A DNA stretch of 64,000 nt from Fusarium oxysporum f. sp. lycopersici 4287 (taxonomy: Eukaryota; Ascomycota; Sordariomycetes; Hypocreales; Nectriaceae), in the NCBI RefSeq assembly GCF_000149955.1, contig NC_030991.1:1928914-1992913 (forward strand), read 5' to 3'. The first letter of the stretch is position 1, and every line of letters starts with the position of its first letter. The notes beneath the pieces were generated by a model, which was given only the letters and a program-made list of their open reading frames with translations, was not told where the DNA came from and did no database searches. Below, piece after piece: positions 53,947-63,808 of this stretch. A program made the translations under genes and the position numbers.

Positions 53947-55559
53947 GCTGGCGGTCTCTGTTTCGGATCGATCAAGTGCTCCAGGGTAAGCGGCCCCCTG
54001 CCGTATCGGATACACAAGCGCAAGGGCTACTCAATGCTTGCAAGAAGGTACGGTTTCGTGCAAGGCCGGCTGCCAAAGAAGATGGAATCATCGCGGCCGC
54101 CCGTAGGCTGCATAACGACCCAGAGCTACAGTTGCGTCGCCCTGGTCAGCGGGATGCCATGCTGGCGACCATGGGTCCACGTGCACCTGAGCAGGTCATC
54201 GTCGTTCTTGCAACAGGTTCGGGGAAGACATTGGTATTCATGGTCGGAGCCACACTGGCGGGAGCTGAAACAACCATTCTGATCCTTCCCACTGTAGCCT
54301 TACGCGGTAATATGCTCGGGCGCCTTGATAAAGTTGCGCTAAAGCACCATATCTGGCGCCCAGGCTCGAAGAAATCAACCCCCATCGTTGTTGTATCGGC
54401 CGAGGCAGCTTGTACAGAGGCGTTCCTAGAGTATGCCAACCGACTGTCTGATAGACAGTGTCTAGATCGGATCGTGATCGATGAATGCCATCTCACGATC
54501 ACAGCAAGCTGTTACCGACGAAGTATGTCGCAGCTAGCATGGCACGTACGGCAGATTCGTACACAGACTGTCTGGCTGACAGCGACACTACCACCAATCT
54601 ATCAAGAGCTTTTCTTCGAGCACAATAAGCTCGTGCGGCCGCATATCGTCAGAGAGTCAACAAATCGTCCTAACATCCGATACATCGTCCAGCAAGAACG
54701 TGGGCTAGGCAATCTATGTGAGCAGGCAGCTTGTCTTGTACAGTCTTGCTGGACCCGGACAGACCTGTTCAAGAGCGAGCGGGACCAGGTCATTATATAC
54801 TGTCCGACGAAGGATCTCGTGGCAGAGCTTGCTGACATGCTCGGCTGTCCGTCCTACACAGCCGAGTCCGGCACAGAAGAAGAGAAGATGGCGATCATAG
54901 AGCGATGGCTAACGGCAGCCGATTCGCCTATCATCGTGGCGACGTCAGCGCTGGGTCCTGGGTTTGACTACCCTCATATTCGATTGGTCATTCACGTCGA
55001 TGCCCCGAGCCTTCTGACGGATTTCTCTCAGGAGTCAGGTAGAGCGGGTCGGGATGGCGAAGTAGCCGAGTCGATCGTTTTACTTAGTGCAGCCTGGCAG
55101 CCGCAGTTAGGTCGACCTGTAGCAGCAGACAAAGAGGCCATGCAACTGTATCTTTTGCAGGAATACTGCTCGCGCGGGGTCTTGAGCCAATTCCTTGATA
55201 GCAAACCTGACTGGCGGTGGTGCATGGAGGGCGATGAGCTCTGTAGCGTTTGTCCCGAGCATCATGCGCAATGCCGACCGCCTACCCTAGAGTTCCATCT
55301 ACCACGGCCCCTACGTGATGAGACTGAAGCCGGACAGGACGGGGACAACTCATGCCAATACCCAGATATGGTAATGCCTCTATGCTTTGGCGCATTTAGT
55401 CGACCAGGCCGTACTAAATGGTTCTTGAAGCATTTTAACCAGTCATTTAAGACATGCCAGGAATACATGTTGTGGCTTGGTAAAGGTGCCTCTCTTGGCG
55501 GTAGTCGATGTGTGAACGCCAACTGTGTAGCTGCTCTTTTACTGGGAGAATTGGAGTAG
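53947..55559 (+). pseudogene. RecQ-like helicase part of the split gene
   Basis: The helicase half is itself intact: Walker A, DECH box, TATLPP, motif IV-type VIIYCPTKDLV, GFDYPHIRLVIH and motif VI. It lacks its own start, since the upstream bases belong to the LINE. The short tail after the helicase core has CSVC and HHAQC but only part of the Cys-rich region that is duplicated in the gene at 18282. A telomere-motif satellite follows 270 bp downstream, the typical TLH-telomere order. Confidence 0.85.
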
Positions 55560-55826
55560 GGAGACGGGAAGGAGAAGTATTACTGTTATTTGTAGTACAT
55601 CCTTATTATTATCATATGAGACCATGCATTTATCATTAAGAGAGTGAGTATAAGTACTAAAATACATTTAGAGGATAAAGTTTTAATTCTCTTTAGGAAA
55701 AATAACTAATAATTATATAAAAAAGTAAAGCTCTAGCCAGTTACCACATAAAGGTATTAAATAGATGCAGTTATTATTATTTAACTACTACTAACAGTTT
55801 AGGAGAGAGTTAATACTAGTTAATAT
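55560..55826. other. Non-coding TLH 3' flank
   Basis: AT-rich non-coding DNA between the helicase stop and the telomere-motif satellite. Confidence 0.5.
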
Positions 55827-56214
55827 AACCTTAACCCTAACCCTGAGGCAAAAGGTTGATTTTTCTTTAAACCGGGAAGTTAAGAGACTAGTGGGTGTTT
55901 TGAGGAGTTATACCGGTCTTATGACAGAAGGTAAAGTTTTTATATTAATAAGAAAGTTAAGAGGGTAGAGTGTAAGCATAGGTCAAGAGTTAAGAGGGTT
56001 ATTGATAATGATTTACCCGTTACCCTAACCCTAACCCTAAAGCAAAACCTCAAATTTTCGTTTGATCAGGGAAGGTAAGAGGCTAGCGGGTGATTGAGAG
56101 AGTTAGGCGAAGGACAAGGACAGACTGGTTGGCTGTTGTGCTAAGCCTGAGCTAGAACTTAGACGAACAAAACCTTGACGGTAGCCTTTACCCGTGAGTG
56201 TAACCCTAACCCTA
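55827..56214. repeat. Satellite of about 185 bp with telomere motifs at each unit border
   Basis: TTAACCCTAACCCT (55831-55844), ACCCTAACCCTAACCCTAA (56022-56040) and TAACCCTAACCCTA (56201-56214) are spaced about 180-195 bp. The DNA between them is related: GCAAAAGGTTGATTTTTC...GGGAAGTTAAGAG in the first unit and GCAAAACCTCAAATTTTCG...GGGAAGGTAAGAG in the second, each followed by ACTAG/GCTAG-CGGGTG-like sequence. This is a subtelomeric tandem array. Confidence 0.75.
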
Positions 56215-56395
56215 CTCAAGAATTATCAGTAGAAACGCATTGCGTTTCCTGTTTTTGACCAATCACCGTCTATTATCTTGGCCCCGTATTTCCCTGATGG
56301 AAACGCACTGCGTTTCTCGTACGGCACTAATGAAATCAGAAAACCTAAAACACGAAACGTGTCGCGTTTCCGTCGGTTGACCCTTGTCAAGTTCT
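56211..56395 (+). repeat. Palindromic repeat family 2, copy B
   Basis: This 185-bp unit is about 90% identical to copy A and starts CCTACTCAAG directly at the last telomere motif. Its palindromes are GAAACGCATTGCGTTTC, GAAACGCACTGCGTTTC and an imperfect third (GAAACGTGTCGCGTTTC). Confidence 0.85.
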
Positions 56396-56559
56396 ATTGG
56401 TAGCGACAGTGTACGTCTTCCATCCAAAGATATCGAAGATTCTTTAAGTCACATACCCTGTACTCCGTACAGTCATCTGCGTTCGGGGTGTGCCGCATCA
56501 GTGGAAACCCTTGTGTCACGTGTAATCTAATGGAAATCAGGCTGCATCATGATAAGCAC

Positions 56560-57860
56560 TTGTGCGGGAACGGTATGCTCTCCATATTGTCTCTTCTCTC
56601 TTTTGCCATAAGTAGAGCAATAACAGTGCGCTTCATAAAGTGCAACTGTTAGTTATATAGATGTCTGAGGTCATTTGAAAAGGGAAGCAATAGCATATTC
56701 TCGACTAATGTCGACAAAGAGCCATCCTTGAATCGTAGCACTCAAACCTTGAAAGTTGGCAGTCCTTTCCTCAATTAAGCGCCCGACATGGCGGGGTAGT
56801 AAGACATGTGAGATGGACAGCAGGCAACAAGCTCAATGATAAGGACGGATAAATGCGGCTGCAAGTCCGTCGTCATTTAGCGCCCGTCAGTTGTGGGGAG
56901 CTGAAAAGCCAACCTCGCAATATTAGACTCGTTTAGTCAAGATCAGCCCGCCCTGATGTAGATCCTTGAGCGGCGACCGGAAGTGGAACCTAAGCGGTAA
57001 ATTGTGCTGCCTTGGTCAACTGGATATCACCCCGCCAGCCAATCATAGCCCAACCTCGGATGGAAGAGCCTACTGATGACCCTTGGGTTTAAAGCCATCG
57101 GGAACTCTTTAGTTAGTGCGGCTGATGAATCAAGACTATCGATTCTCACCATGAGGCCTTCTGCTGCAGATGGTCATTGGCTTAGGTACCAAGATATCAA
57201 CCAGCATCAATTGAAAATGTCATGTCAGCCTCACCGGACGAACGGAAGCGTATCCATCTGCGAGAAAAAAACACGTAATGATAAACAACAGATGAGGTGC
57301 TAGAAGGGGCATGCAGCATATCAGAAGAAAGAATCCCTGTTATTGATGTAAAATATGACGAATATTAGTCTGTATCATCGCAATCTCTTACGTGGCGTAG
57401 ATGTGTTCTCCATGTTGTCTCTTTTCTCTTCTTTTGAGAGCAGTGCAGTCACATTATGATTCGTTGAAATATAATTGTTGGCTGCATGGTCGCGCCAGGC
57501 ATGGATGAAAAGGGAAGCGGCTGCATATTTTCAACCCCCGCAGATAACAAAGCAACAGGCCGCGACTATCAGAACCTCTGCACTCATCCCTGAATTGTGC
57601 TGTGTGACCCTTGGAAGCTATCAACCCCGTCTTTGATTGAGCGCCGGGCAGGGCGGGGTAATAAGACATGTAGGACTAAGGGAGGCAGCAAGCTCCATTA
57701 CAAATCGTGTGCCACTTGGCGCCTGTTAACTATGACCTGACCAGATGCCAAGATTCAAGAGTGGGGAGCTGAAAGGTCGAAATGAACAGCTCCCGCGCCA
57801 CCTCTAATTGTTACATTCTTTTAATCTATATCGGTCCGCCCCGGTGTATAGCCAGTGGAA
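56560..57860. repeat. Diverged direct duplication of about 450 bp
   Basis: The stretches about 56570-56970 and 57395-57850 share, in the same order, CTCCATATTGTCTCTTCTC / CTCCATGTTGTCTCTTTTC, GAAAAGGGAAGC, GCGGGGTARTAAGACATGT, GCAAGCTC, GTGGGGAGCTGAAA and a CCGCCC block. They are diverged and non-coding. No gene is seen between 56400 and 58900. Confidence 0.65.
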
Positions 57861-58189
57861 AGGCTATGCCGGCTCCATCTCGTAATAATGGAAAATCCTG
57901 TTTGTTGTTGCTATAGTCGCTATAAACCGAGTGACGGGCCTAATTCATCTTGTGCCAATAAATCGAACTAATTGCCGATCAGATAGTCTCTGCAAGGCAT
58001 GGCCTGGAGCCAGTGACGTGAACTGACAACTGAGTGGTGGGGTTAGAAAAATAAGAGCAGCGTGTCCGCGATTACAATAGAAATTACTATTAGCATGGTT
58101 ATTAATTAGGGCACTAATAAATCCAAGCTATTTGGTAACGTTATATCTTTTAAGCTTATATGATATAGCCTCGGGAATAACGTTAGATC

Positions 58190-58540
58190 CTTAAGTTCTA
58201 ATCAGATAATCTATACTACCGATTCACCCTTAAAGAATAAAACCGCCTGCTGTATTATAGGTGTTGGCTGTAATTGAGCTTCTTCCCTTGCCTTGTACGA
58301 TAAATTCCAACAAGCTGCTTCATATATGTCAGAAGGTAAGATAGTTAAAACCGGCAAGATGCGGCATTTTCTCAACTTACATTGCCTAAATGTTATGAAA
58401 CTATTGCTGCCTAAAACGCACTAAACCTGCGATAACGCAAAAGCAGTAATGCGCTTTGCCTTTGTTGAACTGAGAAGGTTGCAAGCTTGCAGGGGCAGCT
58501 CATCCAAATGAGGTCCGAGCGTTGATCATTGACCCCTCCG
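58190..58540 (+). repeat. Diverged copy of the 39.5 kb segment
   Basis: Homologous to about 39476-39830 with many C-to-T and G-to-A differences (ATTCGCCCTC against ATTCACCCTT, GCATTACAGG against GTATTATAGG). Non-coding. Confidence 0.65.
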
Positions 58541-58917
58541 TGTAGGTGCTAATGTTTAGGGCTAGCGTGCTCTAGAGCAGAGGGCCTGAGCTGGCTGGGG
58601 AGACTCGAGTTGCTGAGAACCTGACCGATCAAGTATAGTGCCGTCCGTTACCTTTGGCACGACCAATTGTCTTGAGATGAGCATGTTGTGTTGATTGAAG
58701 AGAAGAAGACTGGCGCTAACCAGAGGAAGCTATTACAAGAAGTCGTGTACATCACAGCTACCAATGAATCGGAATAGCTATTGATCCGTTAAGCCACGGA
58801 TCTCTATAAATGGGAAGAAGCATCTCAACAAATGGGAAGAAGTATCATTCTCGACTTACATACGTGCATCTTTCGCGCCCTCTAGCTGTGCAGCCTGAGT
58901 ATAAGTATTCACCCATC

Positions 58918-60594
58918 ATGGAAGTGGCCGGGCTCGCCCTTGGGACAATCTCGCTTTTCCCGATCGTTCTCGAGTTGTTCCGAACAGTCACATCTCTAAG
59001 TGGCTTCGCCGAAACGTCTGTCATTCTCTTCCTACAACTGGACCTAGAACGAGAAGTGCTTTCTAGATGGGGTAGAGAAGTCGGTCTCTGTAGAGAAAAT
59101 AATGGCTCCGGTAGTAATTGCCTTATACCCAGCGATCTACTCCCTGTCGTGCACGAGATCATCGCAGCCATCGGCTATCTCCTCGCCGAAGCTACATCGG
59201 TGGACGACCGACCTCCCCGAACGGGCGGTAATGCATCGACCCTCGACGAAGCCTTGCGCATACTCAGATCCAAGATTGAACAACAACGCACTATAGGGAT
59301 TCCCTTGAGACAAGCCTACCGGCGTCTACGGTGGGCTATTTTTAAAGAGGCACAGCTTAGGGAATTAATTGATGACATCCATAAATATAACAACGGCTTA
59401 CATAACTTGGTTCCCAAGCCGGTGCAGGCTCGCTTGGATGGGTTACTCTTACAAGCGATTCTGTCCAATCGGGACCGGGCTGGACTTGAGGAGATTCGCG
59501 AGGCTTCCAGGGGCCTGAGGGGAGATCTCTCAGCCGCCGCGGATGTAATTTTACTCCGGGAAAGTCCGGAAATAGTTCCTCATCCATCAACAGCCGATCT
59601 AATGCTCTCGCGTTCGGGCTTCCCCTTCATCAACAAGGATATGTCGCGATGTTTGACGACTTACAGGCGCAAAATTGGTCGCGAGGTCAAGGAACTGCAT
59701 GTCATGGTGGAGTGGAGGGGATACAAATGCGAATCGAACACCGAGAGAAAACAACGATTTCTTGCCACCTGTCTTGATTTAGCCAGGCTTCTCCATGCCA
59801 GTCAGAACCTAGCAGCATATCGAACGATGGACTGCTTGGGCATTCTTGATGACGTGGAATTCATGCCCAACCATCGGATAGGCCTAGTTTACCGTGCCCC
59901 AGTCAACATGGCGGCGACTGCCAGTCGTTCCCCAGGCTCGGCTTCTGTCCAAGTACGCACTCTTCAAGACCTCATCAATGACCAGGAGACCCAGTACCCG
60001 GACCTCGGTCAAAGATTCGAGCTTGCACAGTCCCTGTCTGTCGCACTACACCGTATCTTGGTATCACGGTGGTTTCACAAGAACATGAATTCTAGAAATG
60101 TTCTGTTCTTTAAGGAAAATGGGACGATATCTGTCGTCAATCCTTTCCTCTCGGGCTTCGACTATGCCCGACCTAATTCACCTGAGCAAGAGACAATCAA
60201 GCCCGACCAAGACGAATTCAGCGATCGGTATCGCCATCCGCGCTACACTGACCCGGCCACTAGACAGGAGATACGATACAGCCAGAGTTTCGACATATAT
60301 AGCCTCGGAGTTCTGCTTGTCGAGATAGGATACTGGGAAACTGTGGAGAGTATTCAAAAACGTAAACTACGGCACGGGAAAAAACACGCAACAACTTCAC
60401 CGCTGCGCGATCTTCAAAGACATCTCAGTACCAAATGCATCGACTCTCTTGTTTTCCGTATGGGGAAGGTTTATGCCAATGCCACGAAGTTCTGTCTTAG
60501 TAGAGGCGACTCCTCAACCGAATGTGAAGAGGAGCATCTACTGAAGTTATTCAATAGTGATGTGGTGTCGGAGTTGGCAAAATGCAATGCATAA
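58918..60594 (+). CDS. HeLo-domain pseudokinase (cell-death type)
   Basis: The start is placed at ATG 58918 (MEVAGLALGTISLFPIVLEL), which gives the canonical N-terminus of the HeLo (HET-s/LopB-type) domain. An earlier in-frame ATG at 58810 would add 36 unlikely residues. Residues 1 to about 200 form the helical HeLo region (RWGREVGL motif). The C-terminal half (about 280-530) is protein-kinase-like. WFHKNMNSRNVLFF replaces the HRD loop and NPFLSGFDYARP replaces DFG, while SFDIYSLGVLLVEIGYW is the usual helix F. Loss of HRD and DFG aspartates suggests a pseudokinase. HeLo domains can permeabilise membranes when activated. A kinase-like sensor fused to such an effector resembles the plan of animal and plant MLKL, which is an inference. 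The gene is intact and single-exon. Confidence 0.82.
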   Translation: MEVAGLALGTISLFPIVLELFRTVTSLSGFAETSVILFLQLDLEREVLSRWGREVGLCRENNGSGSNCLIPSDLLPVVHEIIAAIGYLLAEATSVDDRPPRTGGNASTLDEALRILRSKIEQQRTIGIPLRQAYRRLRWAIFKEAQLRELIDDIHKYNNGLHNLVPKPVQARLDGLLLQAILSNRDRAGLEEIREASRGLRGDLSAAADVILLRESPEIVPHPSTADLMLSRSGFPFINKDMSRCLTTYRRKIGREVKELHVMVEWRGYKCESNTERKQRFLATCLDLARLLHASQNLAAYRTMDCLGILDDVEFMPNHRIGLVYRAPVNMAATASRSPGSASVQVRTLQDLINDQETQYPDLGQRFELAQSLSVALHRILVSRWFHKNMNSRNVLFFKENGTISVVNPFLSGFDYARPNSPEQETIKPDQDEFSDRYRHPRYTDPATRQEIRYSQSFDIYSLGVLLVEIGYWETVESIQKRKLRHGKKHATTSPLRDLQRHLSTKCIDSLVFRMGKVYANATKFCLSRGDSSTECEEEHLLKLFNSDVVSELAKCNA

Positions 60595-61137
60595 TGACCA
60601 GTTTACAGGGTTACAACTTTGAGGAGGCTATAGTTTGAAGAATGTAGACGAATGCCCAGTCATATGGCAGGAAGCAGCGTCATCATCACGGTTCTCCTTC
60701 AAATTCGGACTAAAACAGCTCACTTGGTGTAATCGGTCAGAGGCTAATTGAATTTGGAAAACGCCTGCGACTCGACAATACAGAACAGGTTACATCTGAG
60801 AGAAATGGCCCTAGAGGTCTTCAATGGGAAATCTACTTCCATTGGTTATCCAGCTCGCATTCGCAACATTATGTAGCTCCCATGCCGGAGATTTCCTAAC
60901 CTTGATAATATAATTGAAACATTCAAGACCCAACATAAGTCCAACGCACTAAAAGCTAAAAATCCATGAGGCCATTGGCAAGAGAAAGTAGAGGCGCCAG
61001 CCTTGGATTGGCTGCCTGAACCAACTGTTAGGCAGGACCGAACGAGATACCAGCTAAGATACTGCACGTTTGCTGTGTGGTTCCACGCTTCTTGGCTTAA
61101 CGATCAGTTTGTTTAGAGTTCCACACCAACACAACAC
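60595..61137. other. Intergenic region, no gene seen
   Basis: This is the space between two convergent genes. No repeat was recognised. Confidence 0.6.
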
Positions 61138-63808
61138 TTAAACGCTCCCTCCCCCACTCTCATCCATCAGCTCCGCCAACTTCGAACCGACCACAGGAAG
61201 ACCCCTCAACTTCCCCTGGATCTTCCCATATAAATCATTTATCATATCCTGCGTAAGCCTCAAGCCCCGACGGCCATCACCAAACTGTTCATGAATGATC
61301 CAGTGGGTGATCAGAGTCAATGCCGCTCTCGAGGCTACACCTGCGGGCCCGTGTGTTCCAGCTCTAAGAACGATGGCAGCTAGGCGCAAAAAGAGTGGTG
61401 CCAGCGAGGCGAGGTTGATGTCCAGATTACGCCAGGTTTGTGTAGCTTCTATGATTGTTGTATCTTCGGGGTCCGAACTCTGGCACTCGCCGGTTACTAG
61501 ACCTACACTTCCGGCAAACTCGGTCTCGACGAATGGATTCTGTTTAATTTCCTGAGTATCAAAACTTACATATACCTAACGCGATCTTACCTCGAAGATT
61601 GGCTTCGACACAGCTGTGAATGGGTCAAGGCTCGTTATAATAAAATACTCGGCACTCCCTTGCATTAAAGCTGCAATGTCCGGCGGATTGAGGATTCTCT
61701 GGTAAAAGCTAACCACATCCGACTCCTGATAAGTCGCTGTCCCATGACTTCCAAAGTACTCGAGGCCACTTGTTAGAGCCTTGATGTAGAGCCCGATATT
61801 CTAATTCAATTAGCCTGTGCTATAGGTCCCAAGAAGATGGATATTAAACGTGTAGTCTTACAGAAGGGTTAAAATTGCTGGAAAGCTTCTGGTAATCCAC
61901 CTTTGGGAGCCCCAAGAGGCTGTACTTGGCTTCAGAACCCCTCTCCTGAAGCACACGGACAATGCCTGCCCAATCTTCAATTGCCTTCCTTGTCAGCCTC
62001 GATTCTCGAGTGTTTTCAGTTTTTCTTTGCAAATATTCGACGCGGCGCAACATCATCTCGGCAAGGGTGATCGCATTAGTGACACCGAATGCGTTTGTAT
62101 CAGCCCCATCCTCCAGTAACAGGATGACGAGTTCTTGATGTCCGTAAAGGACCGCGAGCATAAGCGGAGTAAAGCCAAAGCGATCTAATTTGTTAATCCA
62201 AGGTCCGTAAACACTCCGATGAATCATGAGCTCCCTCCATAAACTCATGAGGCGCGATTTGGCCATGTATCGTCTATTTGACGCAGCCACGACATGAAAG
62301 ACGTTTCTTTCCACCTGTCTGCAACAGAGTGGATCAGGTAGCTGTTTCGTTGCGGCTTCCCGGAGAAAGTATTTAATTCTGTCCAATGGCAAACCGGGCA
62401 TTTGGAGGAATTTCCCAAAGCTGGTGCATATCCATCGCGCTGTTACATGAGTCCAAAATGGCCCCTTAGCTCAAACCAGGCGGTCCGCCATCGAGAAGAA
62501 CCCTTCTAGGATTGCTAGCTCTAGAGCGGTCCGTCCATAAGAGTCTCGGAGACTGAGATCGACTCCAGCCATACAAATCTCTTCAACACATAGCCAGGTC
62601 TCTGTGGCCGGCGGAGGCAGCAATGGTGTAGGAAAGGAGAAGCCGTTCACCTCTCCTTTCAGCACCTCTGTAGCATTATGCTGAAGAAGCACGCGGACTA
62701 CCGACAGGTTTCCTCGCAGAACTGCTTTCCAGAGCGGGTATTTTGTGACCTGCGGCTGTATACTGCGTTTAAGGCAAGGGAAAAGCTCGGGGTAGGAAAA
62801 TATGAAAGTCAAGAGCCAGGGGTAACTACATTCCGCCGCAATGTCGATAACGTCGCTTCTCCCAGCCCATGAGCCCGTCGGCTTCGGCCACATTCGAACG
62901 CCCATTTCATGAAGCAGTTTGACAGTTTCGTTCATTGCATCTTGGTACCGGGAGCCGTGGATCCTCATGCGATCGACTCTCAGACCCGGATCCAGTGCTG
63001 CCATGAGATAGTTCTCGCCATTTACCGTGGCTGGGTCAACACAGTTCGGGTCGCAACAATGGCAGACCGACACTGAGCATCCGTCTACAGAATGAGACGC
63101 GGTAAGCGCTGGCCAGAGGGGATAGCGCTCCACTATCATTCGCATGACGTCAACAAGGTTCAGTTGAACTGCTAAGCAGAACGCTGAATATGTTGGGCCG
63201 TTGGTTGTCCTTGGATCATACCACTTGTATGGGTTCAAGCCGGGCCTCTTAAGAAGAGATTCGACGGCAGGAATGTTATTCCTGCTAATCGCAAAATGCA
63301 ATGCGGTTTTCCACTCCACGATCTGGCCTTCGACTTCATTTAGCAGCCAAATTGCATCGTCATCCCGACCATGCCTTGCCAGGGTGTAGACGATTCTGTA
63401 AATACAATCGCCACCCTGAGAATCATAAGCGGGTAGGCTATGAGCAATTTCTTTGATAACGCCCATTTCGTACTCCGGTTCGTCTAGATTGATGCTTTCT
63501 GTCGCACTTTGGCCCCGGCTGGAGGAAGGAAGATCCAGTCTGGCGCGCAGCTCAATCAGAGCGTATGGATCCCCAGTCAACGCACAGCTCCTCAATGCGT
63601 CAAGCAGCCCTTCGCCGTCAAGTGCCGCTTCTTCTGGCCAGAGAGCTTCTCGTACGTTGCCGTCAAAACAAGCGTGTACATGTGTGTGGTCCAACCAATT
63701 GTACGCTTTGGTGGATCTCTCTGCGTCTGTATAGTTACCACATCCGTTGAGCAAGGCGTTGGCAATCTGGAGAGCCAGCTGCTTGTTGATAGGGCGCTCC
63801 TGAGCCAT
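61138..63808 (-). CDS. Ankyrin-repeat protein, four exons
   Basis: Gene model on the minus strand: exons 63808-62502, 62420-61862, 61800-61591 and 61539-61138. The joined length is 2478 bp (825 residues) with no stop. Introns 2 (61801-61861, GTAAGA...TTAG) and 3 (61540-61590, GTAAGA...ACAG) are clear. Intron 1 (62421-62501, GTTCTT...CCAG) is inferred from frame and gives AILEGFGKFLQMPG. Ankyrin-like units include WKTALHFAISRNNIPAVESL, KYPLWKAVLRGNLSVVRVLL, DSYGRTALELAI and DRFGFTPLMLAVLYGHQELV...DGADTNAFG. A Cys cluster (CSVSVCHCCDPNC) lies near residue 250. These are protein-interaction scaffolds; the partner is unknown. The 190 bp upstream to the window end would hold its promoter. Confidence 0.78.

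Larger units (their letters stand above)
46615..55559 (+). pseudogene. TLH-type recombinase-helicase gene split by a LINE
   Basis: The first part (46615-47930) contains the recombinase-like core: R in SGPPLRSPELLS, K in YSKSQ (34 later), R in WWRQVAASIT, H in SNHSF and Y nine later. A 6 kb LINE then intervenes. Reading resumes at the target duplication (53947) in the same phase (SWRSL before, WRSLFRIDQ after) and continues into a complete superfamily 2 RecQ-like helicase. Its motifs are ATGSGKT (54210-54230), DECH (54480-54491), LTATLPP and QESGRAGRDG (55029-55058), with CSVC/HHAQC Cys/His residues behind. Such helicases sit next to telomeres in many fungi and are thought to help maintain or amplify chromosome ends. 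Without the LINE the frame would be open throughout. The OrsD N-terminus is missing, and 46615 is only the first ATG. Confidence 0.85.
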
